From: Sesamum alatum
Lineage: Eukaryota > Streptophyta > Magnoliopsida > Lamiales > Pedaliaceae
DNA length: 64,000 bases
Direction of reading: 5' to 3'
Assembly: GCA_034509735.1 (NCBI GenBank)
Contig: JACGWO010000012.1
Span: 1,612,001-1,676,000, forward strand
The notes under the pieces were generated by a model that searched no databases, was not told the DNA's origin, and saw nothing but the letters and a program-made list of their open reading frames with translations. The translations under genes and the position numbers were made by a program. Shown here in pieces: positions 47,259-57,985 of this stretch (the stretch's first letter is position 1; each line of letters starts with the position of its first letter).

Positions 47259-48104
47259 GGTCACGCAAATTTCGTGTTTCTGAATTTATTGAAACAAGAA
47301 AAATATTACAAATAATTTTTGAATTTAATCAAATACCTTGTGGGTGCGAAATCTTTAATTTAAGCCTATGATTCTTCGCAATCTTAAATTTCGGCAACTT
47401 CGAAGGGGGAACTTTACGTTTTGATCTCCTTTGACGTTGACTTGGATCTTCAATAACGTTAATTGGGGAGTCTTTTGACTTATTCCCGAATTAAACGCTA
47501 TAATTTTGGAAGACTTGACTTGAACTCTTTGTGTTTCTTGGTAAAATTGAAGCTTTGATCTTCCGCTAAGGTGGATTTGTGCTTTGATAACGTTAATCTG
47601 TGGGCCCCCGTTGACTTGTTCTCGAATTAAACGTGGGATTTGGATGATTTCCACGACGAACACCTTGAACTTTGCTTGAACGCCGTGGATTTTCCTTGAT
47701 TTGTGCTTGAGAGGATTTTGAAGCTTCTTGAATGCTCTCTTGCTTGTGCTTTCAATTGTTTGTGTGTGTCCTCAATTGCTAGAAAAACACTCCTATTTAT
47801 AGTTGTAGGGTGAAGACTTTACCATATTTACTTGATGACCTCACGCGATTTGTTGGCCCTTCATGATTTGTTTGACATTTATTTTCCTAATCACAAGATG
47901 TGATCCAGAATTACCAAATCAGTGGTATTTGCTTCCTTTGTTGGCAAGGCAAAATTCAGATTGCCTTAAATACTTTAATTCCATACAGGGCAATATTTGA
48001 TTTTATCCATCAATAAATATTTTATTTTATAAAAATATAAAATTGATGAAAAAATATATAGCACATGTCAATAAATAATTGACATTGAATATTGCCCGCC
48101 TACA
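47259..48104 (-). repeat. 5' LTR (right copy) of the gag-only element
   Basis: About 846 bp. On the minus strand it has TATAAATAG at 47793-47801, the presumed promoter reading toward gag. Confidence 0.88.
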
Positions 48105-48133
48105 ACGGGAACATCGAAAAACTCCCCCACCCT

Positions 48134-48428
48134 AGGGTGGTTTAATTTAAAAAAAAAAAAAAAGAAAAATGGAAATTTACTCCCTTGTGTATAGCAAATG
48201 AGCAATTTATCCCTCTATAAAAAATTAAATAGCAAATACCTCTCCCTATATTTTTTAAAATGAAACAATTTAACTCCCCGTGTCTTAAAATGAAGTAATT
48301 TACCTCCTTAAATAGGGAGGTAAATTGCTTCACTTTTAAAAATTTGGGGAGGTAAATCGTTATTTCTTTTTCATAGGGGATAATTTACTCATTTACAATA
48401 TTATACGGGGTAAATTGCATTAAACCCA
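48134..48428. mobile_element. MITE of the 'gcaatttacc' family
   Basis: The left part (GGTTTAAT, then CAAATGAGCAATTTATCCC, AAAATGAAACAATTTA) is mirrored by the right part (TAAATTGCTTCACTTT, GGGATAATTTACTCATTT, GCATTAAACC). Related copies: 50908-51165 and 55565-55800. Confidence 0.65.
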
Positions 48429-49220
48429 AAATAAAAAAAAATACATGGGACTCCCGGTAGTGATAGGGCGATCAAAAGGGGAGCAATTCCAGCAACTAAG
48501 CGAGAAGATGTGGCGCACGCCGATCGTTTGGATGGAAGGAGCGGTTTTTGTCACAAGCAGGACGAACTGTTCCTGTGAAGTCGGTTTTGCAGGCCATCCC
48601 CATGTATGCCATGTCGTGTTTCCGAATACAGGATAAACTGTTGAATAAGCTCACTTCCATGTCATATGATTTTTGGTGGAATACAGGGGAAGGGAAGAAA
48701 ATCCACTGGCTAAAATGCAATGACTAATTATGCAACCAGCGCCGAATTGGAGGCTTGGGTTTTAGGGAGCTACGGTCTTTCAAATCAGCATTCCTTGCTA
48801 AGTAGGCGTGGCGTTTAGCGACAAAACCACATTGTTTGCTTAGTAAGATTTGGAAGCTCGGTATTTTCCTAAATCAAGTGTTTTTGAGGCACGGAAAGGT
48901 TCGAATTCTTCATTCTCTTGGCAGTGTTTTCTGAGCACTATTCCATTGATGAAAGATGTTCTCGATGGAAGGTGGGCGATGGTTCAAGAATTCGGATATG
49001 GAAAGACAGATCAAGGTATACTCACCGCCTACAATCCTGGATGAAAACGCGAGAGTGGCTGAGTTTATACACGATGACGGCCATAGTTGGAAGGAGGATT
49101 TGGTTTGTGATCTGTTCCCTGCTGAATTGGCCGAGGTCATTCTATCGATTCCGCTGGGAAATTCTCACGCTGGTTTGGCATTTCGCTCGTAATGGTTCTT
49201 TCTCTATTCGTTCAGCACAT

Positions 49221-49334
49221 CACATTGCCCGATCAATTGAAGAAGAAAAACGGGGAGAATGTAGCACAATCCTACATCACATTGCCCGATCAATTGAAGA
49301 AGAAAAACGGGGAGAATGTAGCACAATCCAAACT
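49221..49334 (+). repeat. 57-bp tandem duplication within the LINE coding remnant
   Basis: CACATTGCCCGATCAATTG starts at 49221 and again at 49278. The two units look identical apart from their last bases and add 19 residues (HHIARSIEEEKRGECSTI repeated) without changing the frame. Confidence 0.92.
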
Positions 49335-49941
49335 CCACGATCATGGGAGTTCATTTGGAAGTCCCATGTCCCTAACCGTGTTAAGTGTTTGCATGGAAGC
49401 TTTGTAAGAATGCAATTCCTACTGCAACAACTTTGGCCAAAAGAAAGGTGCCCATTCCTACTTGTTGTCCTCTTTGTAATGAAGGTTTTGAAGATCTTGC
49501 TCATGTCATGTTGTACTGCCGGCCCTTGCTCTAGGTTGATGTGGGCGTTATCGGATCTTCTTTGGGCAACGCTGAACGACTGGAAGGGGGGGTGTGAAGA
49601 GTGGATGCAGACATGCTTCGATTGGTTGACTGAGGACGAATTCGCATGGTTGCTTATGATCTGCTTGATGATTTGGAACAACAAAAACTCGAAGGTGATG
49701 GAAGGTACGAGTGAGGATCCCCTACAACAGATCCTAAGAACTAAGCGTTATTTGCATGCGTTTACAGAAGCACATGCCCGAGCCGAGGTAGGCAGAGGAA
49801 GACATAGTCCAGGGAAATGGAATAGACCTCCTGTAGTTAGAGTTGCAGCTCTTCTTGCTCAGCTAAAGAACGTGATTGTTTGTCCGTGATCAATAAGTTA
49901 AAAGGATATTGGAGCGACAGATGATTCTTTATATTAGTCCT

Positions 49942-50121
49942 AGGAAAATTCTTATTCGGATCAGGTGTGTCGAACCAAATCAATTATAGAGCAAGTGTGA
50001 TACACTTGCTATATGATTAGTCACTTTTTCTATACTGTACACCAATCACACGATAAGTATATTGCACTTGTCATATAATTAATTCAAATTTGATTGAGTC
50101 AGATCCGGACTAGAATTTCCT
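49942..50121. mobile_element. Mutator-like MITE, 180 bp, perfect 9-bp TSD
   Basis: ATTAGTCCT lies on both sides (49933-49941, 50122-50130). The ends are AGGAAAATTCTTATTCGGAT and, inverted, AGGAAATTCTAGTCCGGATC. The internal inverted pair 'gtgatacacttgc' / 'gcacttgtcat' makes a hairpin. It landed in the 3' part of the LINE fragment. Confidence 0.92.
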
Positions 50122-50347
50122 ATTAGTCCTGTAGTTCATGATATATTCTTTCAAGTATTAGTAACGTGGAATTTAACCAGGTCAAGAGGGAAGGCTATAT
50201 GGCGACCCACTTCTTAGCAAGGAATTCTGTTTCTCAAAATTATAATTATTGTTTTTCTACTTCCCCAGATGAAAAGTTGTATCAGTTATTTCTGCTGATT
50301 TGAACTCTGATGAATAAATGATTTCATTCCCCTTTTGAAAAAAAAAA

Positions 50348-50907
50348 GTTGAATTACAATGATTTTTCATGAAGTTTGGTATAAATACAAATACCCTTCA
50401 TTATTTCAAAAATTACAAATACCCCCGAAGGTTTGTAATTTTTAACTAAGAGTCTGAAATCGTCTATTTTGCCGTTGATTTTTTTTTTTAAATTGTATAA
50501 AATCAATCAAAGCAAATTACATTATTACTCCCATGTGTAAAAAACATAAAAAATCTTTTTCCTGCGTATTTTTGTCCAAAAAAATTTTAAAAATTTTAAA
50601 AAAATAATTCAGTTCGCATAATGACATTTTGGTCAGTTCACCATAAAAAATAAATGAAAATAGGTTGCTTGTTAGACAATTACAAACCTTAGAGATATTT
50701 GTAATTTTTAAAATAATAAAAAATTATCTATAATTGTCCCAAAACTTAGAGGAAGTAATTCCAAAAAAATAAAAAATAGAAAAAATACATGGGCTCTAGT
50801 CTTAATTTGGTCTAATTGATGGCGTCAACTTTTGTTGGATTGTCTGAATTTTCGACACATATCTTTAATTGCCCGTCCAATCTTTTATGCTGACTATGTT
50901 AACAGAA
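50348..50907. other. AT-rich spacer with MITE-like pieces
   Basis: 'aaatacccttcattatttcaaaaattac' and 'taattttcaaaataataaaaaattat' suggest a hairpin repeat (about 50360-50760), but I could not set borders. No gene. Confidence 0.4.
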
Positions 50908-51165
50908 AGGGTTAATACAATTTACCTCTATAATATTATAAATAAGCAAACTACCCCTTATAAAAAAAATAATTTATTTTTTTATGTTTTTTAAAATAAA
51001 GCAATTTATTTCCCTATCTAAGGAGATAAATTGTTTCATTTTAAAACACTCAGAAAAATAAATTGTTTCATTTTAAAAAACACGATAAGGTAAATTATTA
51101 TTTATTTTTTCACATGTCATAATTCACTCATTTGTTAAAATAATAATTTATTATTAAAATGCAAT
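50908..51165. mobile_element. MITE of the 'gcaatttacc' family (second copy)
   Basis: 'gggttaatacaatttacc' at the left and 'attaaaatgcaatttag' at the right, with 'ataaagcaatttatttccc' and its inverse inside, match the element at 48134-48428. Confidence 0.6.
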
Positions 51166-51207
51166 TTAGTAAAATAAAATTGAGAGAATAATTAGCGAAA
51201 GAAAATC

Positions 51208-51208
<1 letters not shown>

Positions 51209-51249
<41 letters not shown>

Positions 51250-51262
51250 AGAATAGAATAGA
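51209..51262. repeat. (CA)n, (TA)n and GAATA microsatellites
   Basis: Compound simple repeat: about five CA, then about 13 TA, then four GAATA units. The 76-codon frame on the minus strand (51128-51358) is generated by it. Confidence 0.9.
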
Positions 51263-51361
51263 AGAAACGGACGAGTAAGATAATAAATGGGAAAAGTAAT
51301 TACTTGAAATACAAAACCTCCCTAGCCAAAAAAAGAAAAAAGAAACCAAACTTTCCAATGT

Positions 51362-52395
51362 AGCAGCGATTTAAGCCACATTGAGTTTTTTTTATTGCAA
51401 ATTGTGTTTCATCTCCTACTATATTTTACATACACATTATGTGTATAAAAATAACATCATGACTTTTAGAGTATGTTTGGTTAAAGGGAAAAGTGAAAGT
51501 ACATGAAAAGTGGAAGTAAATGGTGATGTATAAGAAAAAATTTTGTGTTTAGTTTGGGGAAAGAGATGAAGGGAAAGTAAAATTGAATGTATATGAAACT
51601 CCTTCAGTGTCCAATTTCACTTCCTTCTGAAATTTGGCAGAAAACTGAAAATATAAGACCAAAACGACAAACATATACATATTTTATTATTATTTACTAC
51701 ATTGTCTATATATATATATATTTATTCCAATTCTTTTTTCCTTCCCCCTGATAATACCATACATAATTGTCATAGAAAAGATAACCAAATTGTTGAAAAA
51801 ACTACTACGTTAGAGTTTACATTGCGGTAAACATCTTTGCATTTGCGATTTTTTTGAATTTTTATTATTAATTTACTATTAATCTTGATTTAATAATTCT
51901 TTTCCCTAATCGTGTCCCACTTTCCCGCTACTGGCACGAGTAATTTTAATTTTTTAAACTGAATAGTTTAGAATAAATGAACAATATTCATTTTGATAAA
52001 TATTTTTATTAATAAAAAATATTATTATTCTTGTTTGATATATATTTTAATATAATATTAAGTTGTTTATATTTTAATACAAAATGAAAAGAAAGGCCCT
52101 AAAATTACAAAAAATAATCTTTTCTTCTTAATTTAATTTCCTCGTACCAAACAAGAGAAAATATTTGAAATTTACCTTACTCCAATCATACTAAAACTTG
52201 AAGAAAAATTATTATTCTTTCCCTCCCCTTCCCCTTTCACTTCTCCTCTCCTCTCCTCTCATTTAAACCAAACGAACCCTCATTTAACGAAAAGTTCTAT
52301 ACTGTAACGTGTGTATGTTGAATAGAGTAAAAGATGAAATACAATTTGCAACAAAAATCCCACTCCGATTTAAAGCACCCACATTAAAGCGGTGG
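51362..52395. mobile_element. Two nested hairpin MITEs
   Basis: Outer ends: GCGATTTAAGCCACATTGAG with TTGCAAATTGTGTTTCATCT on the left, and the inverse of CGGAGTGGG with TTGCAAATTGTATTTCATCT on the right. Inside, at about 51470-52285, a second pair of inverted ends reads AGTATGTTTGGTTAAA and, from the right, GGGTTCGTTTGGTTTAAA, so a younger MITE sits within an older one. No coding content. Confidence 0.72.
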
Positions 52396-52463
52396 CTCAA
52401 CAAATTTCCTCTCTTTTTCATTCAAACAAAACATTAGACCATCAAGCGTAAGCAGAAATCCTA

Positions 52464-52710
52464 ACGCGTACCGAACCTGTTTCGACCTGAACTAATTTAC
52501 ACGACAAATATACATGTAAATAAGAAATCCTAGCCCACGCCGAACCTTACCCAATTTGGTGTTCGATTTAGGAAGATTGAACAATTAATTTCAGGAAGAT
52601 CGAACAATCACATAACAATGTTATGTGAATGATTAAATTCAACTAGACCTGACCTGTGTATAACAGGTTAGGTTCAAACAAACCTGACACCAGTAAGAAT
52701 TTTCCGTAAT
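52464..52710. repeat. MITE-like repeat related to the 180-bp Mutator-like element
   Basis: Contains 'gaaatcctaacgcgtaccgaacc', 'gaaatcctagcccacgccgaacc' and, inverted at the right end, GGAAAATTCTTACTGGTGTC, all reminiscent of the ends at 49942-50121. It lies about 230 bp downstream of the DUF7733-type gene's stop codon. Borders are approximate. Confidence 0.4.
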
Positions 52711-52943
52711 GAAAAACACAGTCAGACTTCACGTTGTTCCTATATACTGCCCGTCGATCAAACAATTATTAACACCAGTGCGAGAGCAACTCATGACACA
52801 AATTCAGCTCTAGCACGATTCATCATTTGGAAACTGATGAGAACAAAGTCACTAAGACAATCAATTCCAGGTAGTAAGAAGACTATCACACAAGACAACT
52901 TACAAGTGAACCAAAAAATAGAAAACATAACATGCTTCACTAA

Positions 52944-55082
52944 TCAGTCAACCTTTTTATCTGGAGTTTGAGAGTTACTGGAAGCCGCCGATGAACGCTT
53001 GTCTTCCGCCATCTTCAAGTGCAGTTCGTCCCTTTCCCTGAAATACCTCTCAAACGCCCTCGGAAGGAATCGAGGAATCAAGAAACACAACATGTTCACA
53101 GCGAAATAAGCCAGATTCGCGACCGCCAGACCCCGTCCAAACCAGTACCAACATACATCCTGGAATCAACACATGATCAAGTGGCCAAATGAATATACAT
53201 TAGTTGATCAGCGAAACTATAAACAGACATGTTGCACTTAATAATGAAACATTTAAATAAACCTTCTATGATTTGAATAAGTTACAACGGAAAATCAATT
53301 TTACTTTCATCGCGTGACGTCGATACGTCACAAATTCTCCTAATGATTGTACGATACTATATTAGGTACAATTTTTTTTGAATTGGAAGCGATGAATTTT
53401 ATTAATCGAAAGTAAAGTGATTACATTCAGTTCTGTCGGCTATCAATATCGAATAGAGATAAATACAAACGATCAAATTAATAATATCACATAAACTAAC
53501 ACCTAACTATTACAACAACAAATCATACCTACTATACAATAGAAATAACATCAACCTTCGTAGAGTATATTAAGTACAATTTATAGTGTACTACATGATT
53601 GCCAAACTTATAGTATAATTACTCAAAACCCTAATTAAACCTCATGATACCGATAAATTCATGCTACGCCTGATGCTCTAGACGACATATGCTCCTCACT
53701 CAAAATATAGGAAAAATTGATCTTGAAACAGGGAAAATTGCAAGTTTAGTCTAAGTATATGTATGGCGGGGGCAATTTAATCATATACGAATTCATTTTA
53801 TCAATTTCAAATTGTCCTATAATTTTAGAACCTTTGCAACCTGAGGACAAAAATGGCCTGAATTACCGGAAAAGTACACTCAATCAAACTAGTCACGAGC
53901 ACTTTTCTTTACCAACTTAGCGCATTTCAATCATTTCTGTCCTCAGCATATTTTTAAAATTACATAATGGCAGTGACAAAATGAATTTGTACAATACTAA
54001 AATTAATGTCCTGCACACATATAGGGATTAAAATTGCGAATTTTCCCATAAAAAAATATAAATATATAGCAATCATCTAACGGCATGATTCTGTACACTG
54101 AAGCCCCGTTTACTTTGATGACCATATTAAATGAGTGATAGGATTATCTTGAACTAAATGAATGACTAAAAACTCCTGTATAAATTATAAGGTTTTTACT
54201 CAAGTAATAATGATTATATTATTCTTAATAATAAGTTATACTACATCCTTATTTATGCAACCGCAACAATAAATAGTAAAGGCTTTGACTTTATAATGCC
54301 CTTATCCAGTAAAGTAAACATTATATTAACATATTTTAATTTTTTTATTCAAGCTAATACACCAAAATAAACAATGCCGAGTATAATACCTTTATATATA
54401 CGAGATTATTTTTAATTGAAGTATTAAAAACAATAGATATTATGCAGAAAAGGGAGGGAAATAAAAAGTAGTGAGAAAGATTGAGCATTACAGGTAGTTG
54501 AGCATTGGCAGGCAAGGTTTTGTTGATCCAGACATCCTTAGTCCAATCAAGAATGACGAAAATCCTGCGAACCGTGTACAGCAACGGCACCAAGGCTCTC
54601 ACCGGCGGCGAAAACAGCGACAGCCCACTAATTATGTTCTCCGTCAGGATCTGAAACGACAGCAGGAAGAGGTGCGGCGTCGCCGACCGCACGGCGTGGT
54701 CGTCCCCTCTCGCGAATCCGCCCAAGACGTACGCCAACGGCAAGAACAGCCCCACGGTGGTGCCGACGACCACGTACAGTCTGAACAGCTTGCTGCCCTG
54801 GAATATCTCCGGGGAGTACTCATTGCTCTTTCCCAGCGACGGAAACACAAACCTGGAAAGCACGAGGACGTAGCCGGAGGCGAACGCCGGGAAGAGGAGG
54901 TCGACGAGGGGGACGAGGCCGCTGGCTGAGAACACCATGATGAAAGCGACTAGCTGCAATTCGATTACGCGGAGGGAGCCCATCACTCCACCTAACGCTG
55001 GTGTCGCCGCCTGCTGCTGCTGCTGGCCTTGGATGGGCTTCGAGCCCGACGGCGGAGACGCGGCGAGGGAGAGGCCGGACAT
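52944..55082 (-). CDS. Multi-pass membrane protein, DUF7733-type, 268 aa, two exons
   Basis: Exon 1 is 54492-55082 (197 codons, ending ...NAQLP with donor GTAATG). Exon 2 is 52944-53159 (acceptor TTCCAG, 71 codons, stop TGA). Phase is 0 at the junction. A short Gln-rich N-terminus precedes hydrophobic segments at about 40-58, 63-81, 100-121, 137-157, 162-178 and 205-228. Between them are conserved-looking loops (EYSPEIFQGSKLFR, FARGDDHAVRSATPHLF, LDWTKDVWINKTL). Exon 2 encodes DVCWYWFGRGLAVANLAYF and PRFLPRAFERYFRERDELH, then a charged tail rich in Lys and Ser. I know similar plant proteins of unknown function (DUF7733); the family name is from memory. Exon 1 is GC-rich compared with its surroundings. 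The 1332-bp intron hosts two insertions. Reading through the donor gives a false 242-codon frame to 54354. Confidence 0.88.
53373..53570 (-). mobile_element. Retroposed LINE/SINE 3' fragment in the intron, with target duplication
   Basis: On the minus strand the fragment ends '...attaataaaattcatcgcttccaattc' plus an A run (T8 at 53372-53379 on the plus strand), the shape of a LINE 3' end. Flanking direct repeats ATATTAGGTACAATT (from 53359) and ATATTAAGTACAATT (from 53567) differ by one base and are the likely target duplication. Confidence 0.72.
53731..54050. mobile_element. MITE in the DUF7733-type gene intron
   Basis: Ends GGGAAAATTGCAAGTTTAGTC and, inverted, GGGAAAATTCGCAATTTTAATC; arms also share 'tcattttatcaattt' / 'aaaatgaatttgtac'. 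Target duplication not resolved. Confidence 0.68.
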
Positions 55083-55320
55083 TCTGATAATTATATGCAG
55101 AGAAACTGCAAGAAGGAAACAAAGTGAGCAACGGTATAAAAATCTTCAATTTCTTCCCAAAAGAATACTCGGACCACACCCCGATTACCGAAACAGAGCA
55201 AGAGAAGTAGAAATTCTACGTCTAGATACAGTACAAATACGGATTGAGGAGATCTTGAGAAGGGAGCAAGAACAGCGACAAGAGTATCAGTTATGCAGCA
55301 CCGAGAGAGAAGTTTAATGT
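55083..55320 (-). promoter_or_regulatory. Probable 5' leader and proximal promoter of the DUF7733-type gene
   Basis: Upstream of the ATG at 55082 the DNA is less AT-rich than usual for the window and free of transposon ends to about 55320. No TATA box stands out. It includes an open stretch on the plus strand that is not recognised as coding. Confidence 0.35.
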
Positions 55321-55564
55321 TGTCTGAGAAAGTAGCACGTGTAGTATAAACAGCGGACCATGTGTACTTTGTTACACGTGGCTTCATGTAAAGCAGACAC
55401 GAGATGCTGTCTTTGAGGTTTGGACAGGAATTTGGGTCGGGCTTCTCTTTCCGTTGTGATCTTACAGCGGCCCAAAGAGGAAAAGAGAAAGTCCAATTCT
55501 ATATTTGGGTTGAATTGTGCCCTGTCTAATGTGTGTAAAACTATTAAGCCCTTGGACTTTACAA

Positions 55565-55800
55565 AGGGATAAATGTAATTTATCACCACATGATATAAAA
55601 CATAAGTAAAATTCCCTGTATGAAAAAATAATTAAAAAATTGTCTCCTCGTGTTTTGAATAATAAAGCAAATTACCTCCTATCAAGAAAAATACATGGGA
55701 GTATTTTGCTTCATTTTAAGATCACATGATGTAATTTGATAATTATTTTTTCACAGGGGGGTTTTTGCTCATTCTTATATCACATTATTTACCACGATTT
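55565..55800. mobile_element. MITE of the 'gcaatttacc' family (third copy)
   Basis: 'aataaagcaaattacctcc', 'tgcttcattttaag' and 'ttttttcacaggggggtttttgctc' parallel the arms at 48134-48428 and 50908-51165. Ends eroded. Confidence 0.5.
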
Positions 55801-56235
55801 TTAACCATAATTATTAATATTATTGTCAATAGTAATCTTTTTTCTAGTGTAACCATGTTATTGATGCATAATTCAGAGAGCGTGGACATCACAGGACAAG
55901 TACTTTATACTTTTTATATAATTTTTCGGTCCAATCAAATCCGATTTGGATAAAAATTCTGTCAGCAAAATCTCAATTGGTTTTGATGCACATTATAAAG
56001 GGGATAAATGCAATCTCAATTCATAAAAACGATACAAAAAACTAGTTATAAAAAAAATTATTTGCCACAACTAAGAGCCATGGTAAAAACTTTTGCCATG
56101 ACTTTTAACCACCGTCACAAAAACCACGGCCAACAATCGTTACTTGACCGTGGTCAATGACTATTTGCTTCGGCTATTTGTTATTAACCATAGCAATTAG
56201 TCATGGTCAAACGGTATATTTTCATTGTAGTGTTA
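55775..56235. mobile_element. Broken CACTA-type MITE pieces
   Basis: At 55825-55850 'caatagtaatcttttttctagtg' is the inverse of a CACTAGAAAAAA end. At 56090-56235 a second piece, 'cgtggtcaatgactatttg' to 'cattgtagtg', matches the right half of the MITE at 19918-20223. The two ends point the same way, so this is two fragments or one rearranged copy rather than an intact element. Confidence 0.6.
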
Positions 56236-56261
56236 GTATAATACATTTGTTATATAAGCAA

Positions 56262-56629
56262 AATTATATTTTTGGTCTTGTAACTACAGGTCGTTAGTAT
56301 TTTTGGTCGTGCAACTTACTCTATGTACATACTTACTCCTGTTTTTTTTATGAATTTAGTTTCGAACATCTCATATTTGGTCTTTGTTTTGACAAATTTA
56401 GTTCTGTATTGATAATTTTGGTTCTAACAACCTATAGTTACAAAACAAAAAATAAGATCTACTCTAGTGTGAAAGAGACCAAAATTATCAACACAGGACT
56501 AAATTGGGGACCAAATGTGAAATATTCAAAACTAAATTCATCAAACAATAACTAAATGTTTAAATAGAGCAAATTACATGATCAAAAGTGCTAACAACCT
56601 ATAATTACAGGACAAAAAAAGTATAATTT
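56262..56629. mobile_element. MITE of the 'ggtcctgtaac' family
   Basis: Ends AAAATTATATTTTTGGTC and the inverse of AAAATTATACTTTTTTTGTC. The arms share 'gcaacttactctatgta' and 'taaatagagcaaattacatg' symmetry. A diverged relative of 31077-31481. Confidence 0.75.
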
Positions 56630-57439
56630 TTGCCTGCTATATATGATGGGTCTAGGTCTCGCTAGACCTCGTTTGAGCTAAAATTTTCTAAACTTTTTTA
56701 TTACTTGACTGTTAATGGTGGATATTCTACCTGATTAATAAAATAATTTCATATCCGAATTCAAATTCAAATATGATTGGCAAATATGTTATGTATATAA
56801 AGAATTGAGTGCTATATCTATATATATTAATTTAAATTTGGATCCTGATAAATGATTCGGATGCATTATCAATGAGTAATCATTGCTAATACTACAATCA
56901 AAATATGAATATACAAGAACACCACTCTTATTACCTCAACCTTGTCAACCTCATCGTTGATCGGCTTTGTTTGACTAATTTTATGCTTCTCTTTAGGACA
57001 AAGATAACCTTTCCTGCAGTGTTGACTTGATGAGGTTGTATCCTCCATATAGTTACTTTTGGAGATACTAGAAAGCATAACATGCGATGTCCATGTACAA
57101 ATATATTTTTATAAATAAATATATCATTTATATTAAGTTTATGATATTATTCTTATTTTTTTCATTGAAACATTAGTATTATACAATTATATTTTCAAAT
57201 AAATTGATAATAATTATTTAAATTGATAAGGAAACTATTCAATTCTATTAGTTGTAATTCACTTTTTAAATTTAATTGTTACTATTGAATAAAAAGATAT
57301 TCCCCAATATTGAACTTTTGTATTTCGTTTATTCACTAATGATTGTTTCATTATCATGTATCAAACCAATTAATATGAAAATATAAAATAATGATATTCA
57401 AAAAATTAATATTAAAATAAAAATAATTAGTCAAAGCTC

Positions 57440-57985
57440 CTTAACTTGGATAGAAGAAATTCCAATTTAATAAAATAAATTTATCAATTTTATTTGTTGG
57501 TTTTATTATGCCTATTTTTCTGTTGTTTAATTTAATTTTATTTTTTGTTACATTTGGTATGTGTGTGTTGTATGTTTTCTTTTACTACTATATTTGAATG
57601 TGATTTATTTTTAATTTATCGACACTATTACAAACTAATTATTTATTGACTATTATTATAAAACTATAATCAAATTGGACCATAGTACCAATATTTGTAT
57701 TGTAAGATCCTATAATGTATGTTAATCATATTTCAGTATCAACTTTTTTATATTTTCAAAGCATTATTTATATGTTTTATTAGCTTCTAAAATTTAAAAT
57801 TTTATTGCATAAAATTTTATTTTTCACCTGTATAAAAGAAACAATAGATGTAAAAGTAAAATATTCAAAATTATCTAATACTAAAAAAATCAAGTGCTAA
57901 GAGATTGAATCAATAGTTGATTTTTCATAAGAAATTTCAATTTAATAATATTCTATTCATATATCAATTGTTATTCTCTTTAGTA
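57440..57985 (+). repeat. AT-rich direct repeat, copy A
   Basis: From 'agaagaaattccaatttaa' to 'catatatcaattgttatt'. It shares ordered motifs with copy B, among them CAAACTAATTATTTATTGAC, GTAAGATCCTA, TTTCAGTATCAAC and TTATCTAATACTAAAAAAA. Confidence 0.75.

Larger units (their letters stand above)
44299..48104 (-). mobile_element. gag-only LTR retrotransposon (TR-GAG type)
   Basis: Two LTRs (44299-45146 and about 47259-48104) flank 2.1 kb that encodes only a gag on the minus strand. A perfect 5-bp duplication ACGGG (44294-44298, 48105-48109) proves a single insertion. On the minus strand the LTR starts TGTAGGCGG. GAGGGGGCAT just before the 3' LTR can serve as the polypurine tract. No protease, RT or integrase is present. 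The LTRs show scattered substitutions, so this element is older than the one at 35715-42599. It would depend on an autonomous Gypsy partner. Confidence 0.9.
48445..50270 (+). pseudogene. Decayed LINE ORF2 C-terminal coding region
   Basis: Visible pieces: GEQFQQLSEKMW; VLQAIPMYAMSCFR (frame change near 48570); YDFWWNTGEGKKIHWLK; a GGLGFRELRSFKSAFLAK block; WKVGDGSRIRIWKD (48974-49015); then a long frame to 49889 with SFSIRSAHHIARS, WEFIWKSHVPNRVKC (zinc-finger region) and LLMICLMIWNNKNSK. Stop codons and frame shifts separate the first half. The region contains an in-frame 57-bp duplication at 49221-49334. Confidence 0.85.
48440..50347 (+). mobile_element. 3' fragment of an L1-type LINE, interrupted by a MITE
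   Basis: Coding remnants in several frames run in order through the RT thumb region, the zinc-binding domain and an RNase H-like end ('VKREGYMATHFLARNS' near 50185). The fragment ends in an A10 tract at 50338-50347. The 180-bp MITE at 49942-50121 split the end. It differs in sequence from the LINE at 20.7-24.7 kb. Confidence 0.82.

Noticed and set aside
51128..51358. 76-codon minus-strand frame
   Set aside because: Includes the translated (TA)n/(CA)n microsatellite; not a gene.
54498..54929. 143-codon plus-strand frame
   Set aside because: Antisense shadow of exon 1 of the DUF7733-type gene, with Arg/Gln-rich composition.
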